From NCBI RefSeq assembly GCF_027270315.1, contig NZ_CP114413.1:2232001-2296000 (forward strand): a DNA stretch of 64,000 nt. Direction: 5' to 3'. Under the pieces are notes generated by a model. That model did no database searches. It had not been told where the DNA came from and worked only from the letters and a program-made list of their open reading frames with translations. The DNA comes from Streptomyces cinnabarinus. GTDB taxonomy: Bacteria; Actinomycetota; Actinomycetes; Streptomycetales; Streptomycetaceae. The position numbers and the translations under genes are program-made. This document shows, piece by piece, positions 36,377 to 43,760 of the stretch (position 1 is its first letter; every line of letters begins with the position of its first letter).

Positions 36377-36406
36377 GGCGCCCCCCAACCCCCATCCGGG
36401 GGCGCC
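36377..36406. terminator. Terminator between TerD and ACC deaminase remnant
   Basis: GGCGCCCCC (36377-36385) and GGGGGCGCC (36398-36406) pair perfectly over a 12-nt loop, 23 nt after the TerD stop and between convergent frames. Confidence 0.65.
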
Positions 36407-36431
36407 CGAACCGCGTCGGTCCACCCAGATC

Positions 36432-37385
36432 TCAGAACAGCGCGCTGTACGCGTTCAGCGCCGGCTGCCCGCCCAGATGCGCGTACAGCACCGTCGCCTC
36501 CCGCCCGATCTCCCCGCGCGTCACCAGGTCGATCAGCCCGGCCATCGACTTCCCCTCGTACACCGGGTCCGTGACCATCCCCTCGGTCCGCGCCGCCAGC
36601 CGCATCGCGGCCAGCGTCGCCTCGTCGGGTATCCCGTACGTCCCCGCGTGGTACCGCTCGTCCAGCTCGACGTCGGCCACGGTCAGCTCCTCGCGTACGC
36701 CGATCAGCCGCCCCGTGCCGTGCGCGATCCGCGCGATCTGCTCCCGGGTCCGGGCGGGCGCGGCCGAGGCGTCCACCCCGATGACGCGCCGCGTACGGCC
36801 CCCGGCCTCCTCCAGCGCCCGGAACCCGGCGACCATCCCGGCCTGCGTCGACCCGGTCACCGAGCAGACGATCACCGTGTCGAAGAAGACGCCCAGCTCC
36901 CGTTCCTGCTCGGCGACTTCGTAGGCCCAGCCCGCGAAGCCCAGCCCGCCGAGCGGATGGTCGGAGGCACCGGCGGGAATGGCGTACGGCTTGCCGCCGC
37001 TCTCCTCGACCTCCCTCAGCGCCTGCTCCCAGCTCTCCTTGAATCCGATCCCGAACCCGGCCCGCACCAGCCGGACATCGGCTCCGGTGAGCCGGCTGAC
37101 AAGGATGTTGCCGACCTTGTCGTAGACCGCGTCCGGCCAGTCCACCCAACTCTCCTGCACCAAAACGCACTTGAGCCCTGCACGGGCGGCGACGGCGGCG
37201 ACCTGACGGGTGTGGTTGGACTGCACCCCGCCGATCGAGACCAAGGTGTCGCAGCCCTGGGCGAGGGCGTCGGCGACCAGGTACTCCAGCTTGCGCGTCT
37301 TGTTCCCGCCGTACGCGATCCCGGAGTTAGTGGAGATTGCAGTATCCCCGCCCCTTGTGCGGCCGCACGCAGTCATCGACTTCAC
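36432..37385 (-). pseudogene. 5'-truncated 1-aminocyclopropane-1-carboxylate deaminase
   Basis: From 37328 down, the frame matches ACC deaminase closely: NSGIAYGGNKTRKLEYL with the PLP lysine, SIGGVQSNHTRQVAAVAA with the substrate serine, CSVTGSTQAGMVAGF, TDPVYEGKSMAGLIDLV and YAHLGGQPALNAYSALF. The family starts about 45-50 residues before NSG (ending KREDC). Those residues are missing and are not found in another frame; the frame instead opens with an unrelated MKSMTACGRTRGG without a ribosome site. A deletion or rearrangement near 37330 is the likely cause. Catalytic residues remain, but the first part of the fold is lost. Confidence 0.7.
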
Positions 37386-37429
37386 ATAGCCTGGATTTCA
37401 CAGCGACATGCTGCCGAAATACCAGCCGA

Positions 37430-39022
37430 TCAAGCAAGCCATGGCCAACGGCCGTCGCAACCCTTCTCAATCAGCGAAACCATCCGGAAAGCTGCGTCCG
37501 AAAGACCCGCGAATACATGCCGGTTCCCGCTGCCCGACGGGCCGTGGCCCGCGCGGTACCCTGCCAGGTTCCAGGTGTAGACCGGGATGTCCGCCGGGAT
37601 CTGCTCGGTCGGGTTGCCGTGGCGGTGGTACGCGTACTGCTCGTCCGTGACGATCAGTACGCGGTCCTGGCCGCGGTAGTGCGCGCGGACCGCCGAGGTG
37701 GTGTCGGTGCCGCCCAGGTCGCTGAACCGCTCCAGGACCTTGAGCACCGACTCGCCCGCACCGAACGTCAGCCGCCGGCTCGTCGTGCCGAACTCGACGA
37801 GATCCGCGTCCGCCGCCCGCAGCGCGAGCGCCGTACCGAAGATCGCCGCCGCGTCGGCCCGGTTGAGCTCGGAGCGGTCCGACAGCCGGGAGTAGAACAT
37901 CGAACCCGAGCGGTCGACGAGCACCAGCGTCCGTCCGGGCAGCGCGGGCACGTTCGCCAGCGAGTGGCCCAGCGCCCGCTCCAGCGGGTACGACCAGCGC
38001 AGCGAGGGCGCGTGCTGGTAGGCCGCCAGGTACCGGAACGGGAACTGCCGCGAGCGCGCGACCTCCGCCGGGTCGCTGATCTTGGCGGCGACCCGCGCGG
38101 CGACCTCGTCCGAGACTCCCGCCTCGTCGAAGTTGCGCAGGTTGCGCACCAGCGCCATCGCTCCCATGGACGGGATGACGGCCTCCCAGGCCGCCTTGTC
38201 CATCGGCCCCTGGAGCCAGCCCGCGAGCGCCTCCCAGGTCATCCCGGCCGCGGCGAGCCGCTCGGCGCCGCCCTCCGATGTCACCACCGCACGCCGCTCC
38301 TCGACGGACAGCGCCATCAGCTCGCGGTGGGCGACCAGCGTCCGGTTCGACGCGGGCGGCACCGCGGTGTCGGGGTTGTGCCGCCGGTCGAGCGCGTACT
38401 GGAACAGCTCGCCCTGCCATGCCTTCGCCGGGTCGGGCGCCGCGTGCACGAGGTTGAGGATGTCGCCGAAGCGGTAACCCTTGGACGCGGTGTCGTACTT
38501 CAGCAGCGCCTTGCCGCCGTAGAGCCGCCGTACGGCGTCGGCGATCCCCCGCTTGACGGGCTTGGGGACGTTGCGGCCGTAGCACGCGGTCCAGTACGCC
38601 AGCAGTTCGCCGGGCTCGTCGGGCCGCTGGAGCACGGAGTCCACGACCCGCCGGTTCGAGGGTCCCTCGGTGACACCCGCGTCCAGTCGCGCCTTGACGT
38701 ACTCGGCGGCGCCCACGACGGCGGCGGTACGGAGGTTGCCCTCGCCGCGCAGCCAGCCGAGCAGGCCGGCCGTCCACTCCGGGTCGCTGACGGCGAGTTC
38801 GCGCACCAGCTTCCGGAAGCGGTCGTCGCGGTCCTCGCCGGACTCGTAGAAGGTCTGCTGGGAGACGAAGTTGGCGACCGCGAGCAGGAAGAGCTCGGAG
38901 CGCGCGTCGCGCTCACGGCCGCGGCCGCCCTCGTAGGTGCGCAGGACACGGCCGGTGGAGGTCACTCGCGAGGTCGGCTGGGACTTGGCGGTCCGGATGT
39001 TCCGGATGTTGAAGCGGGACAT
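37430..39022 (-). CDS. TROVE-domain protein (bacterial Ro60/Rsr)
   Basis: A 530-residue RNA-binding protein. The TROVE domain (about residues 20-345) is a HEAT-like ring, with VSQQTFYESGEDRDDRFRKLV, AVVGAAEYVKARL and ISDPAEVARSRQFPFRYLAAY. The vWA-like domain (about 345-520) has an intact MIDAS-type DRSGSM, plus GTDTTSAV and VTDEQ. Ro proteins bind Y RNAs and misfolded RNA and guide exoribonucleases. ATG 39022 has GGGGGA upstream; 45 nt before it, on the same strand, ends a Y RNA-like element. Bacterial Ro genes usually lie next to their Y RNA. Confidence 0.9.
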   Translation of the reverse strand: MSRFNIRNIRTAKSQPTSRVTSTGRVLRTYEGGRGRERDARSELFLLAVANFVSQQTFYESGEDRDDRFRKLVRELAVSDPEWTAGLLGWLRGEGNLRTAAVVGAAEYVKARLDAGVTEGPSNRRVVDSVLQRPDEPGELLAYWTACYGRNVPKPVKRGIADAVRRLYGGKALLKYDTASKGYRFGDILNLVHAAPDPAKAWQGELFQYALDRRHNPDTAVPPASNRTLVAHRELMALSVEERRAVVTSEGGAERLAAAGMTWEALAGWLQGPMDKAAWEAVIPSMGAMALVRNLRNFDEAGVSDEVAARVAAKISDPAEVARSRQFPFRYLAAYQHAPSLRWSYPLERALGHSLANVPALPGRTLVLVDRSGSMFYSRLSDRSELNRADAAAIFGTALALRAADADLVEFGTTSRRLTFGAGESVLKVLERFSDLGGTDTTSAVRAHYRGQDRVLIVTDEQYAYHRHGNPTEQIPADIPVYTWNLAGYRAGHGPSGSGNRHVFAGLSDAAFRMVSLIEKGCDGRWPWLA

Positions 39023-39067
39023 GCTGAATTCCCCCGAATTCAAAGCGGTTTCGGAGGAAGGCGCGCG

Positions 39068-39219
39068 ATGGTGGATGCCCGAGATCAGGAGTCGGCGACG
39101 GACTAGTCAGATGCTCTGTCCGATTGAGCTACATCGACCCTGAGTCGATGACGGGATTCGAACCCGCAACCTTCCGATCCAATGAAGTAACCGTTGCCTG
39201 CGCACCGGGCACCCACCAT
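39068..39219 (-). ncRNA. Candidate YrlA-type Y RNA, a circularly permuted tRNA mimic
   Basis: Outer strands (39219-39206 and 39081-39068) form a 14-bp stem with one G-U pair. Inside, read 5' to 3', come an anticodon-stem strand TCGGA, variable AGGTT, T-arm GCGGG-TTCGAAT-CCCGT, acceptor strand CATCGAC, loop TCAGG, acceptor strand GTCGATG, TA, D-arm GCTC-AATCGGACA-GAGC, A, and anticodon-stem strand TCTGA. The element lengths are those of a standard tRNA, but the order is permuted: the acceptor ends are joined and the anticodon loop is opened into the outer stem. The U8-A14, A15-U48 and G18G19-TTC contacts are kept. It lies just upstream of the TROVE gene. Confidence 0.72.
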
Positions 39220-39220
39220 G

Positions 39221-39337
39221 AGCTGCGCCTCCCGAGATCAAGTCGGCTGCGGCGTCGGATTCTTGGAAAAAGAAGTAGCCGCTGCCATCGCACCGGGAGG
39301 TGCGTGACGTCGTGATCTCACTGTAGGAGGCGCAGCT
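39221..39337 (-). ncRNA. Second structured RNA candidate upstream of the Y RNA
   Basis: AGCTGCGCCTCC and GGAGGCGCAGCT (39337-39326 and 39232-39221) form a perfect 12-bp closing stem; GAGATCA/TGATCTC extends it. Inside are GCACC-TCCC-GGTGC, GGCAGCGGC with GCCGCAGCC (one A-A mismatch), and TTCTT/AAGAA. The TGATCTCGGG on its 3' strand also occurs in the 3' strand of the neighbouring Y RNA (39090-39081). It could be a second Y RNA or part of one longer RNA; the strand is inferred from the neighbours. Confidence 0.45.
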
Positions 39338-39358
39338 TTCGGCGGGCGACCGAATTAA

Positions 39359-40807
39359 TTACCGGCCCTGGCGCTTCCACGGCCCGGTGATCGCGAGCAT
39401 GATGCCCGGGTCCTGGATGTTGGCGTACAGGGTGCGGCCGTTGGGCGAGAAGGTGACGCCGGTGAACTCGCTGTACTCCGGCTCCTCCTCGGTGCCGATG
39501 TTCAGGTCGTTGCGGGCGATCGGGTAGGTGCGGCCGCGGTCGGTGGCGCCGAACAGGTGCTGGATGCCCTCGCCGTCCTCGGCGATGATCAGGCCGCCGT
39601 ACGGGGAGACGGTGATGTTGTCGGGGCCGTCGAAGGCGCCGTCCTCGGACGGGTCGGCGTTCACGCCGAGCAGGACCTTCAGGGTGAGGGTGCGGCGCTT
39701 GGGGTCGTAGAACCAGACCTGGCCGTCGTGCGCCTGGCCCGGGCTCTCCGCGCGGGCGTAGGAGGAGACGATGTAGGCGCCGCCGTCGCCCCACCACATG
39801 CCCTCCAGCTTGCGGCAGCGGGTGACCTGGCCGGCGGTGAACTGCTTGCGCACGGAGGTGGTCCGCGCGTCCCGGTCGGGCACGTCGGTCCAGTCCACGC
39901 CGTACACCGTGCCGATCTTGCCGGCGCGGGAGAGGTCGTCGATGAACTGGCCGCCGGAGTCGAAGCACTTGAAGGCCTGGAGGCGGCCCGCGTCGTCGGC
40001 GAGGGTGCGGAAGCTGCCGCGGCCGTGCCGGTAGCCCTCGGGCGGGGTCCAGCGGAACAGCAGACCGTTGGGGTTGGAGGCGTCCTCGGTCAGATAGGCG
40101 TGGCCGCGCTTGGGGTCGATGACGACGGCCTCGTGGGCGTAGCGGCCGAGCGCCTTGATGGGCTTGGGGTTCCGGTTGGCGCGCCGGTCGGCGGGGTCGA
40201 CCTCGAAGACATAGCCGTGGTCCTTGGTCATGCCCTTGGTGCCGGCCTTGTCCTCGGTCTCCTCGCAGGTGAGCCAGGTGTCCCAAGGGGTGGTGCCGCC
40301 CGCGCAGTTGGTGGAGGTGCCGGCGATGCCGACCCACTCGGCGACCTTGCCGCCGGGGCGGACCTCGACGACCGTGCAGCCGCCGGCCGCGGCCGGGTCG
40401 TAGACCAGGCCCTCGGCGAGCGGGACGGGGTGGTCGGCGTCGGCGTAGGCGCCGCCGATCTCGTGGTTGTTGACCAGCAGCGTGGTGCCGCGCGGGCCGT
40501 CGAAGGCGGCGGTGCCGTCGTGGTTGGACGGCGTGCCCTCGCCGGACTCCAGCTTGGTCCTGCCCACGTGCGTCAGGATGCGGTACGAGAATCCGGCCGG
40601 CAGCGCGAGGATGCCGTCGGGGTCGGGGAGCAGCGGCCCGTACCCGAGGCTGAGGTGCGCGTGCACCGGGTCCGCTCCCTCGGTCACGGTCTCGGTGGCG
40701 GCGAGGGCGTTCGGAGCGGTGGCGAGGGCGCCGACACTGCCCGCCAGCGCCACACCGGCTCCGGTGACGGCGGATTTCCTGGCGAAGTCCCTGCGGGTGA
40801 GCGACAT
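39359..40807 (-). CDS. PhoX-family (DUF839) secreted alkaline phosphatase
   Basis: A 482-residue exported protein with a twin-arginine signal (SLTRRDFARKSAVTGAGVALAGSVGALA). PhoX-type blocks are SNHDGTAAF, LLVNNHEIGG, GGTTPWDTWLTCEET (Ca/Fe site), YGRYAHEAVVIDP-like ALGRYAHEAVVIDPKRG, YLTEDAS, KLEGMWWGDGGAYIVSSY and FDGPDNITVSPYGGLIIAEDG. PhoX enzymes release phosphate from phosphomonoesters outside the cell. AGGAGA lies before ATG 40807, and a PHO box sits 68-89 bp upstream. Confidence 0.85.
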   Translation of the reverse strand: MSLTRRDFARKSAVTGAGVALAGSVGALATAPNALAATETVTEGADPVHAHLSLGYGPLLPDPDGILALPAGFSYRILTHVGRTKLESGEGTPSNHDGTAAFDGPRGTTLLVNNHEIGGAYADADHPVPLAEGLVYDPAAAGGCTVVEVRPGGKVAEWVGIAGTSTNCAGGTTPWDTWLTCEETEDKAGTKGMTKDHGYVFEVDPADRRANRNPKPIKALGRYAHEAVVIDPKRGHAYLTEDASNPNGLLFRWTPPEGYRHGRGSFRTLADDAGRLQAFKCFDSGGQFIDDLSRAGKIGTVYGVDWTDVPDRDARTTSVRKQFTAGQVTRCRKLEGMWWGDGGAYIVSSYARAESPGQAHDGQVWFYDPKRRTLTLKVLLGVNADPSEDGAFDGPDNITVSPYGGLIIAEDGEGIQHLFGATDRGRTYPIARNDLNIGTEEEPEYSEFTGVTFSPNGRTLYANIQDPGIMLAITGPWKRQGR

Positions 40808-40874
40808 GCTGTCTCCTGTGACGGTGGGTGTGCCGTGGAGGGTGGCGGACCTCGGTCGGCGACACCGTCCCGCC

Positions 40875-40896
40875 CGTGGCTGAACGGGAGTTGAAC
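40875..40896 (-). promoter_or_regulatory. PHO box (PhoP-binding direct repeats)
   Basis: On the minus strand two 11-nt units follow each other exactly: GTTCAACTCCC (40896-40886) and GTTCAGCCACG (40885-40875). Tandem 11-nt repeats beginning GTTCA are the Streptomyces PHO box pattern, and the downstream gene is a phosphatase. Confidence 0.72.
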
Positions 40897-40920
40897 TCCG
40901 GGCGGCCGCGGAACCATGAC

Positions 40921-41403
40921 TTACCTGCCGGACACCGCCACCGCGACCCCGCAGCAGAGCATCACCCCGGTCCAGGGCATGGCCCGCAGCAGATGGCGGT
41001 TCTTGGCGTGGGCGATGACGCCCAGCAGCCGTGCCATGTCCCAGAGCTGGGCGCACAGTTCGCGCGGGTCGGCGGAGGGCGGTATGTCCAGGCCCATGAA
41101 GCCGAAGGGGCTCAGCGGCAGCGGTAGGTGCAGCCGGGGCCGCATGGCCCGTGCGAGGTGGTAGCCGGAGACCAGGAAGGTGACGGCGAACAGGGCGAGG
41201 GCGGCATCGGTGAGCGAACCGTGCCGCTGCCGCTCGCCGTTGCCGAGGGTGGTCACCACCGCGACGACGGCCCCCGTGTGCACCACCAGCATGCTGTTGA
41301 TCTTCGCGTCGGCCTCCTGAACGTACCCCTGGAAGGCCGACAGCGCCCCGAGCCCCGCGGCCACGGCGATCTCCGTCGCCCGGCCGCCCCCGTAATCCGA
41401 CAT
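40921..41403 (-). CDS. Pycsar-effector-like membrane protein (PycTM/DUF5706 type)
   Basis: A 160-residue membrane protein. An N-terminal helix with YVQEADAKINSMLVVHTGAVVAVV leads into the first of three hydrophobic segments (about 40-52, 68-85 and 140-157). Between the second and third lies a soluble stretch ending LWDMARLLGVIAHAKNRHLLRA. The ADxK-helix, paired helices and final K-R-rich helix match the Pycsar effector domain, in which a cyclic nucleotide triggers membrane damage. GGGGG lies 5 nt before ATG. A cyclase-like gene lies 132 nt upstream on the same strand. Confidence 0.65.
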   Translation of the reverse strand: MSDYGGGRATEIAVAAGLGALSAFQGYVQEADAKINSMLVVHTGAVVAVVTTLGNGERQRHGSLTDAALALFAVTFLVSGYHLARAMRPRLHLPLPLSPFGFMGLDIPPSADPRELCAQLWDMARLLGVIAHAKNRHLLRAMPWTGVMLCCGVAVAVSGR

Positions 41404-41535
41404 CGACGCCCCCTGCCCCGACTCCCGTGTCTCCAGGGTGCGGTGGCCCGGCCGGGCGGGTGGGCACCGCCCGTCAGGTGACGGGGTGGCGCCGGGGTGC
41501 GGGGGAGGACGCGGACGCGCGTTCGGGGGCGGACG

Positions 41536-42888
41536 TCAGCCCGCCGTCCATTCCTGTATGCGGTCCCCGGGGCGGCACCTGTCCATGTCCGGTCCGAGCC
41601 CGTCGCCCCGGGCGGTGAGGCAGTCGTCCGGGCGGGCGCCGTTGTGCAGGCGGAAGGAGCCCCTGCCACCGGGCACGGGCACGGCCCACCACTGCTGGCC
41701 CGGGAGGCCGGCGTACGCGTCCAGCGAGACCCGGCCGGTGCCGGGGTCCAGCGTGAGCGCCTGGGCCTGTCCGGTCGTCAGCCGCAGCCGTCCGCCGCCC
41801 ACCGGGCTCCAGCGCCAGGTCCGTCCCGTGCCCTCCCGGTCGTCCACGAGCCGGACGCCGGTCCCGTCGGCGACGAGGACCGAGCCGTCGCCCACATTGC
41901 CGACGGTGCCGCGCTCGTCCCCCGCGGTCGCCGACGGGATGTTCAGCGAGGGCCGCCCGACCTCGGAGCGGGAGGTCGCGGGCCCCGGGCGTTCGGGCGC
42001 GGGGGACGCCGTCTCCGCCGACCAGACCGAGGCGTCGACGGTCCCGGCACCGCCGCCCGGCCAGCTGAAGGTCAGCGAGCCGACCAGGGCCGCCGCCGTC
42101 AGCGCCGCCAGGGCCGGTGCCGCCAGGGAGGCCAGCACCAGCCTCGGCGTCCATTTGACGGCCCGCAGGAGACGGCGGGCGCGGGGTGCAACGGTTCTTC
42201 CGACCCGGCGCCGCAGCCAGGCGAACACCGAGGAGTTGACCGCCCTGCGCACCTCTTCCGCGGTGCGTCCGGGGGCGGTGAGATAGGCCCCGCGCTTCTT
42301 CTTGTGCTTGTCGACCACCTGGACCGGCTGGAAGCTCGCCGGGTCGACGCCCGACCAGCCGCCGTCCACGGTCTGCTCGTGCACGTACTCACTGACGATC
42401 ACCACGAGCTGCTGTTCGGCGAACTCCCGCTGGAGCCACTTGGCCTGCTGGCAGTCGACCAGCCGCTTGGCCTCGATGGCCCCCGGGCCCGCGGTGCCGA
42501 GGGCACTGGGCACCGCGAGGCCGGTGACGACGGAGAGGCGGACCCGCAGCAGCTTGGCGGGTTCCCGGCCGACGTTCTTCTTGGCGAGGGTGTCCTGGAA
42601 GGCGGCGACGAACCGGGCGACCACCAGATTCATCCGCGCGCTGGGCCACAGGACGAGAAAGCCGTCACCGTCCTTCTGGAAGCCCCGCCATTCCGCGCGC
42701 AACACGTCGGGCATTTGTGCGAGGGCCTCTTGGTAGGCCCCGTAGAGATCAGCCTGCGCCTCGACCATCTCGGGGCCGAGGAATCTGCTGTAGTCGCCCA
42801 GATCGGCTCGTACGAATACCGCTTCGAAGAGATTGTCGACGGGATCGGAACCGAGTCCGTCACCGGAATCGGAGGCGTTGCCTTGCAA
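41536..42888 (-). CDS. Membrane protein with nucleotide-cyclase-like domain and lectin-like tail
   Basis: A 450-residue protein. The N-terminal domain (about 18-215) has the layout of a class III cyclase: VRADLGDYSRF (first metal Asp), FQKDGDGFLVLWP (second metal Asp), and LRVRLSVVTGLA..GPGAIEAKRLVDC. One membrane helix lies at about 253-280. The outer part is a Pro/Ser-rich linker and a ricin-B-like domain (about 355-450) with QQWWAVP, FRLHNGARPDDCLTARGDG and IQEWTAG. The TTG start at 42888 is supported by AGGAGAGG 11 nt upstream. Whether it is an active cyclase cannot be told by eye. Confidence 0.65.
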   Translation of the reverse strand: MQGNASDSGDGLGSDPVDNLFEAVFVRADLGDYSRFLGPEMVEAQADLYGAYQEALAQMPDVLRAEWRGFQKDGDGFLVLWPSARMNLVVARFVAAFQDTLAKKNVGREPAKLLRVRLSVVTGLAVPSALGTAGPGAIEAKRLVDCQQAKWLQREFAEQQLVVIVSEYVHEQTVDGGWSGVDPASFQPVQVVDKHKKKRGAYLTAPGRTAEEVRRAVNSSVFAWLRRRVGRTVAPRARRLLRAVKWTPRLVLASLAAPALAALTAAALVGSLTFSWPGGGAGTVDASVWSAETASPAPERPGPATSRSEVGRPSLNIPSATAGDERGTVGNVGDGSVLVADGTGVRLVDDREGTGRTWRWSPVGGGRLRLTTGQAQALTLDPGTGRVSLDAYAGLPGQQWWAVPVPGGRGSFRLHNGARPDDCLTARGDGLGPDMDRCRPGDRIQEWTAG

Positions 42889-43004
42889 AGTAGGTGTGAC
42901 CTCTCCTGACGGAGGACGACGTCCTTGCCGTGGTGACAGCAGGTGAATATCACACCCGAACGAAGGGTCGCCACCTGCTTCCCGTCCGCTTCACGCCCCC
43001 GCGT

Positions 43005-43676
43005 TCACTCGCGGTCGGCCACGGCCCGAAGCCCCGTCAGATCCGTGACGATGACGCGCCGGTGATGAGCGTCCACGAGATCACGCAGCTCCCGCAGAGC
43101 GCGGTACGCGGTGCTCTCCGAGACCCCGATCAGCTCACCCCACTCCAGGTGCTTGAGGTCCATCGGAAGGATTACCTCCCGTCCGCGCACCGATTGCCCG
43201 AAGTCATCGGCCATCTCCACCAGAACCCGGGCAAGCCGGACAGTGGGACTGCGCCGACGGTAGTCGACCCGCCGCCGGGTGGCCGCGGCCAGTTTCCGGC
43301 TCACGGACTCCTGCAACCGCGCCAGCACCTCGGGGTGTTCGGACTTGATCTGTTCGAATTCCGCCCATGACATCCGAAGCGCGGTGACGGGTTCACTCCC
43401 GCAGGCAATGACGGAGGCACTGCGAGGAGCCCCGCTCATCCCGGCCAGCTCCCCGACGAGGTCCCCGGACATCCGAACGGCAACCAGGGTCCACCCTCCG
43501 TCGGCCAGCGAAGCGGTCACCTTCACATAGGAGGAGAGCAGCACGAAGACATCGGAATCGACAGCACCTTCAGAGATGAGCAGAGAGCCGCGGGGGAAGG
43601 AAACAGACTCCCCTCCGGAGACAAGTGCACTCCGAGCCCCAGGACTCAACTCCCCGAGGAAACTACGAACCCGCAC
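43005..43676 (-). CDS. Crp/Fnr-family transcriptional regulator
   Basis: A 223-residue regulator with an N-terminal cyclic-nucleotide-binding fold (about 10-115: GGESVSFPRGSLLISEGAVDSDVFVLLSSYVKV, GDLVGELAGMSGAPRSASVIA) and a C-terminal winged helix (about 145-215: HLEWGELIGVSESTAYRALRELRDL). The GELAG..RSAS stretch corresponds to the phosphate-binding cassette of Crp. GTG 43676 with GGGGAG upstream is chosen; a longer frame would translate the dispersed repeat. It lies 116 nt upstream of the cyclase-like gene. Confidence 0.85.
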   Translation of the reverse strand: MRVRSFLGELSPGARSALVSGGESVSFPRGSLLISEGAVDSDVFVLLSSYVKVTASLADGGWTLVAVRMSGDLVGELAGMSGAPRSASVIACGSEPVTALRMSWAEFEQIKSEHPEVLARLQESVSRKLAAATRRRVDYRRRSPTVRLARVLVEMADDFGQSVRGREVILPMDLKHLEWGELIGVSESTAYRALRELRDLVDAHHRRVIVTDLTGLRAVADRE

Positions 43677-43689
43677 CCCAACTCCCCAA

Positions 43690-43737
43690 AGGGGCGCGAG
43701 GAACTGCGCGACCGGCCACCACGGACCCGCGGCCGCC
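43690..43737. repeat. Dispersed intergenic repeat, copy 4
   Basis: Same element as at 4614 with two changes in the first 29 bases (GCGAGG and ACCGGCC). It fills most of the gap between the 475-residue gene and the Crp gene. Confidence 0.75.
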
Positions 43738-43760
43738 AACGCACCACACACCCCACCCCA

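Noticed and set aside
35032..37170. A 712-codon minus-strand frame over TerD and ACC deaminase
   Set aside because: Antisense to TerD and in a different frame from ACC deaminase; no recognisable domain, high Gly/Arg content.
39112..39166. An ordinary tRNA gene with T-loop TTCGAAT
   Set aside because: On the minus strand the T-arm comes before the D-arm and the acceptor strands are joined by a 5-nt loop, so it cannot be a normal tRNA; it is reported as a permuted mimic.
43677..43751. N-terminal extension of the Crp-family protein
   Set aside because: It would translate the dispersed repeat; GTG 43676 has a good ribosome site and gives the usual Crp length.
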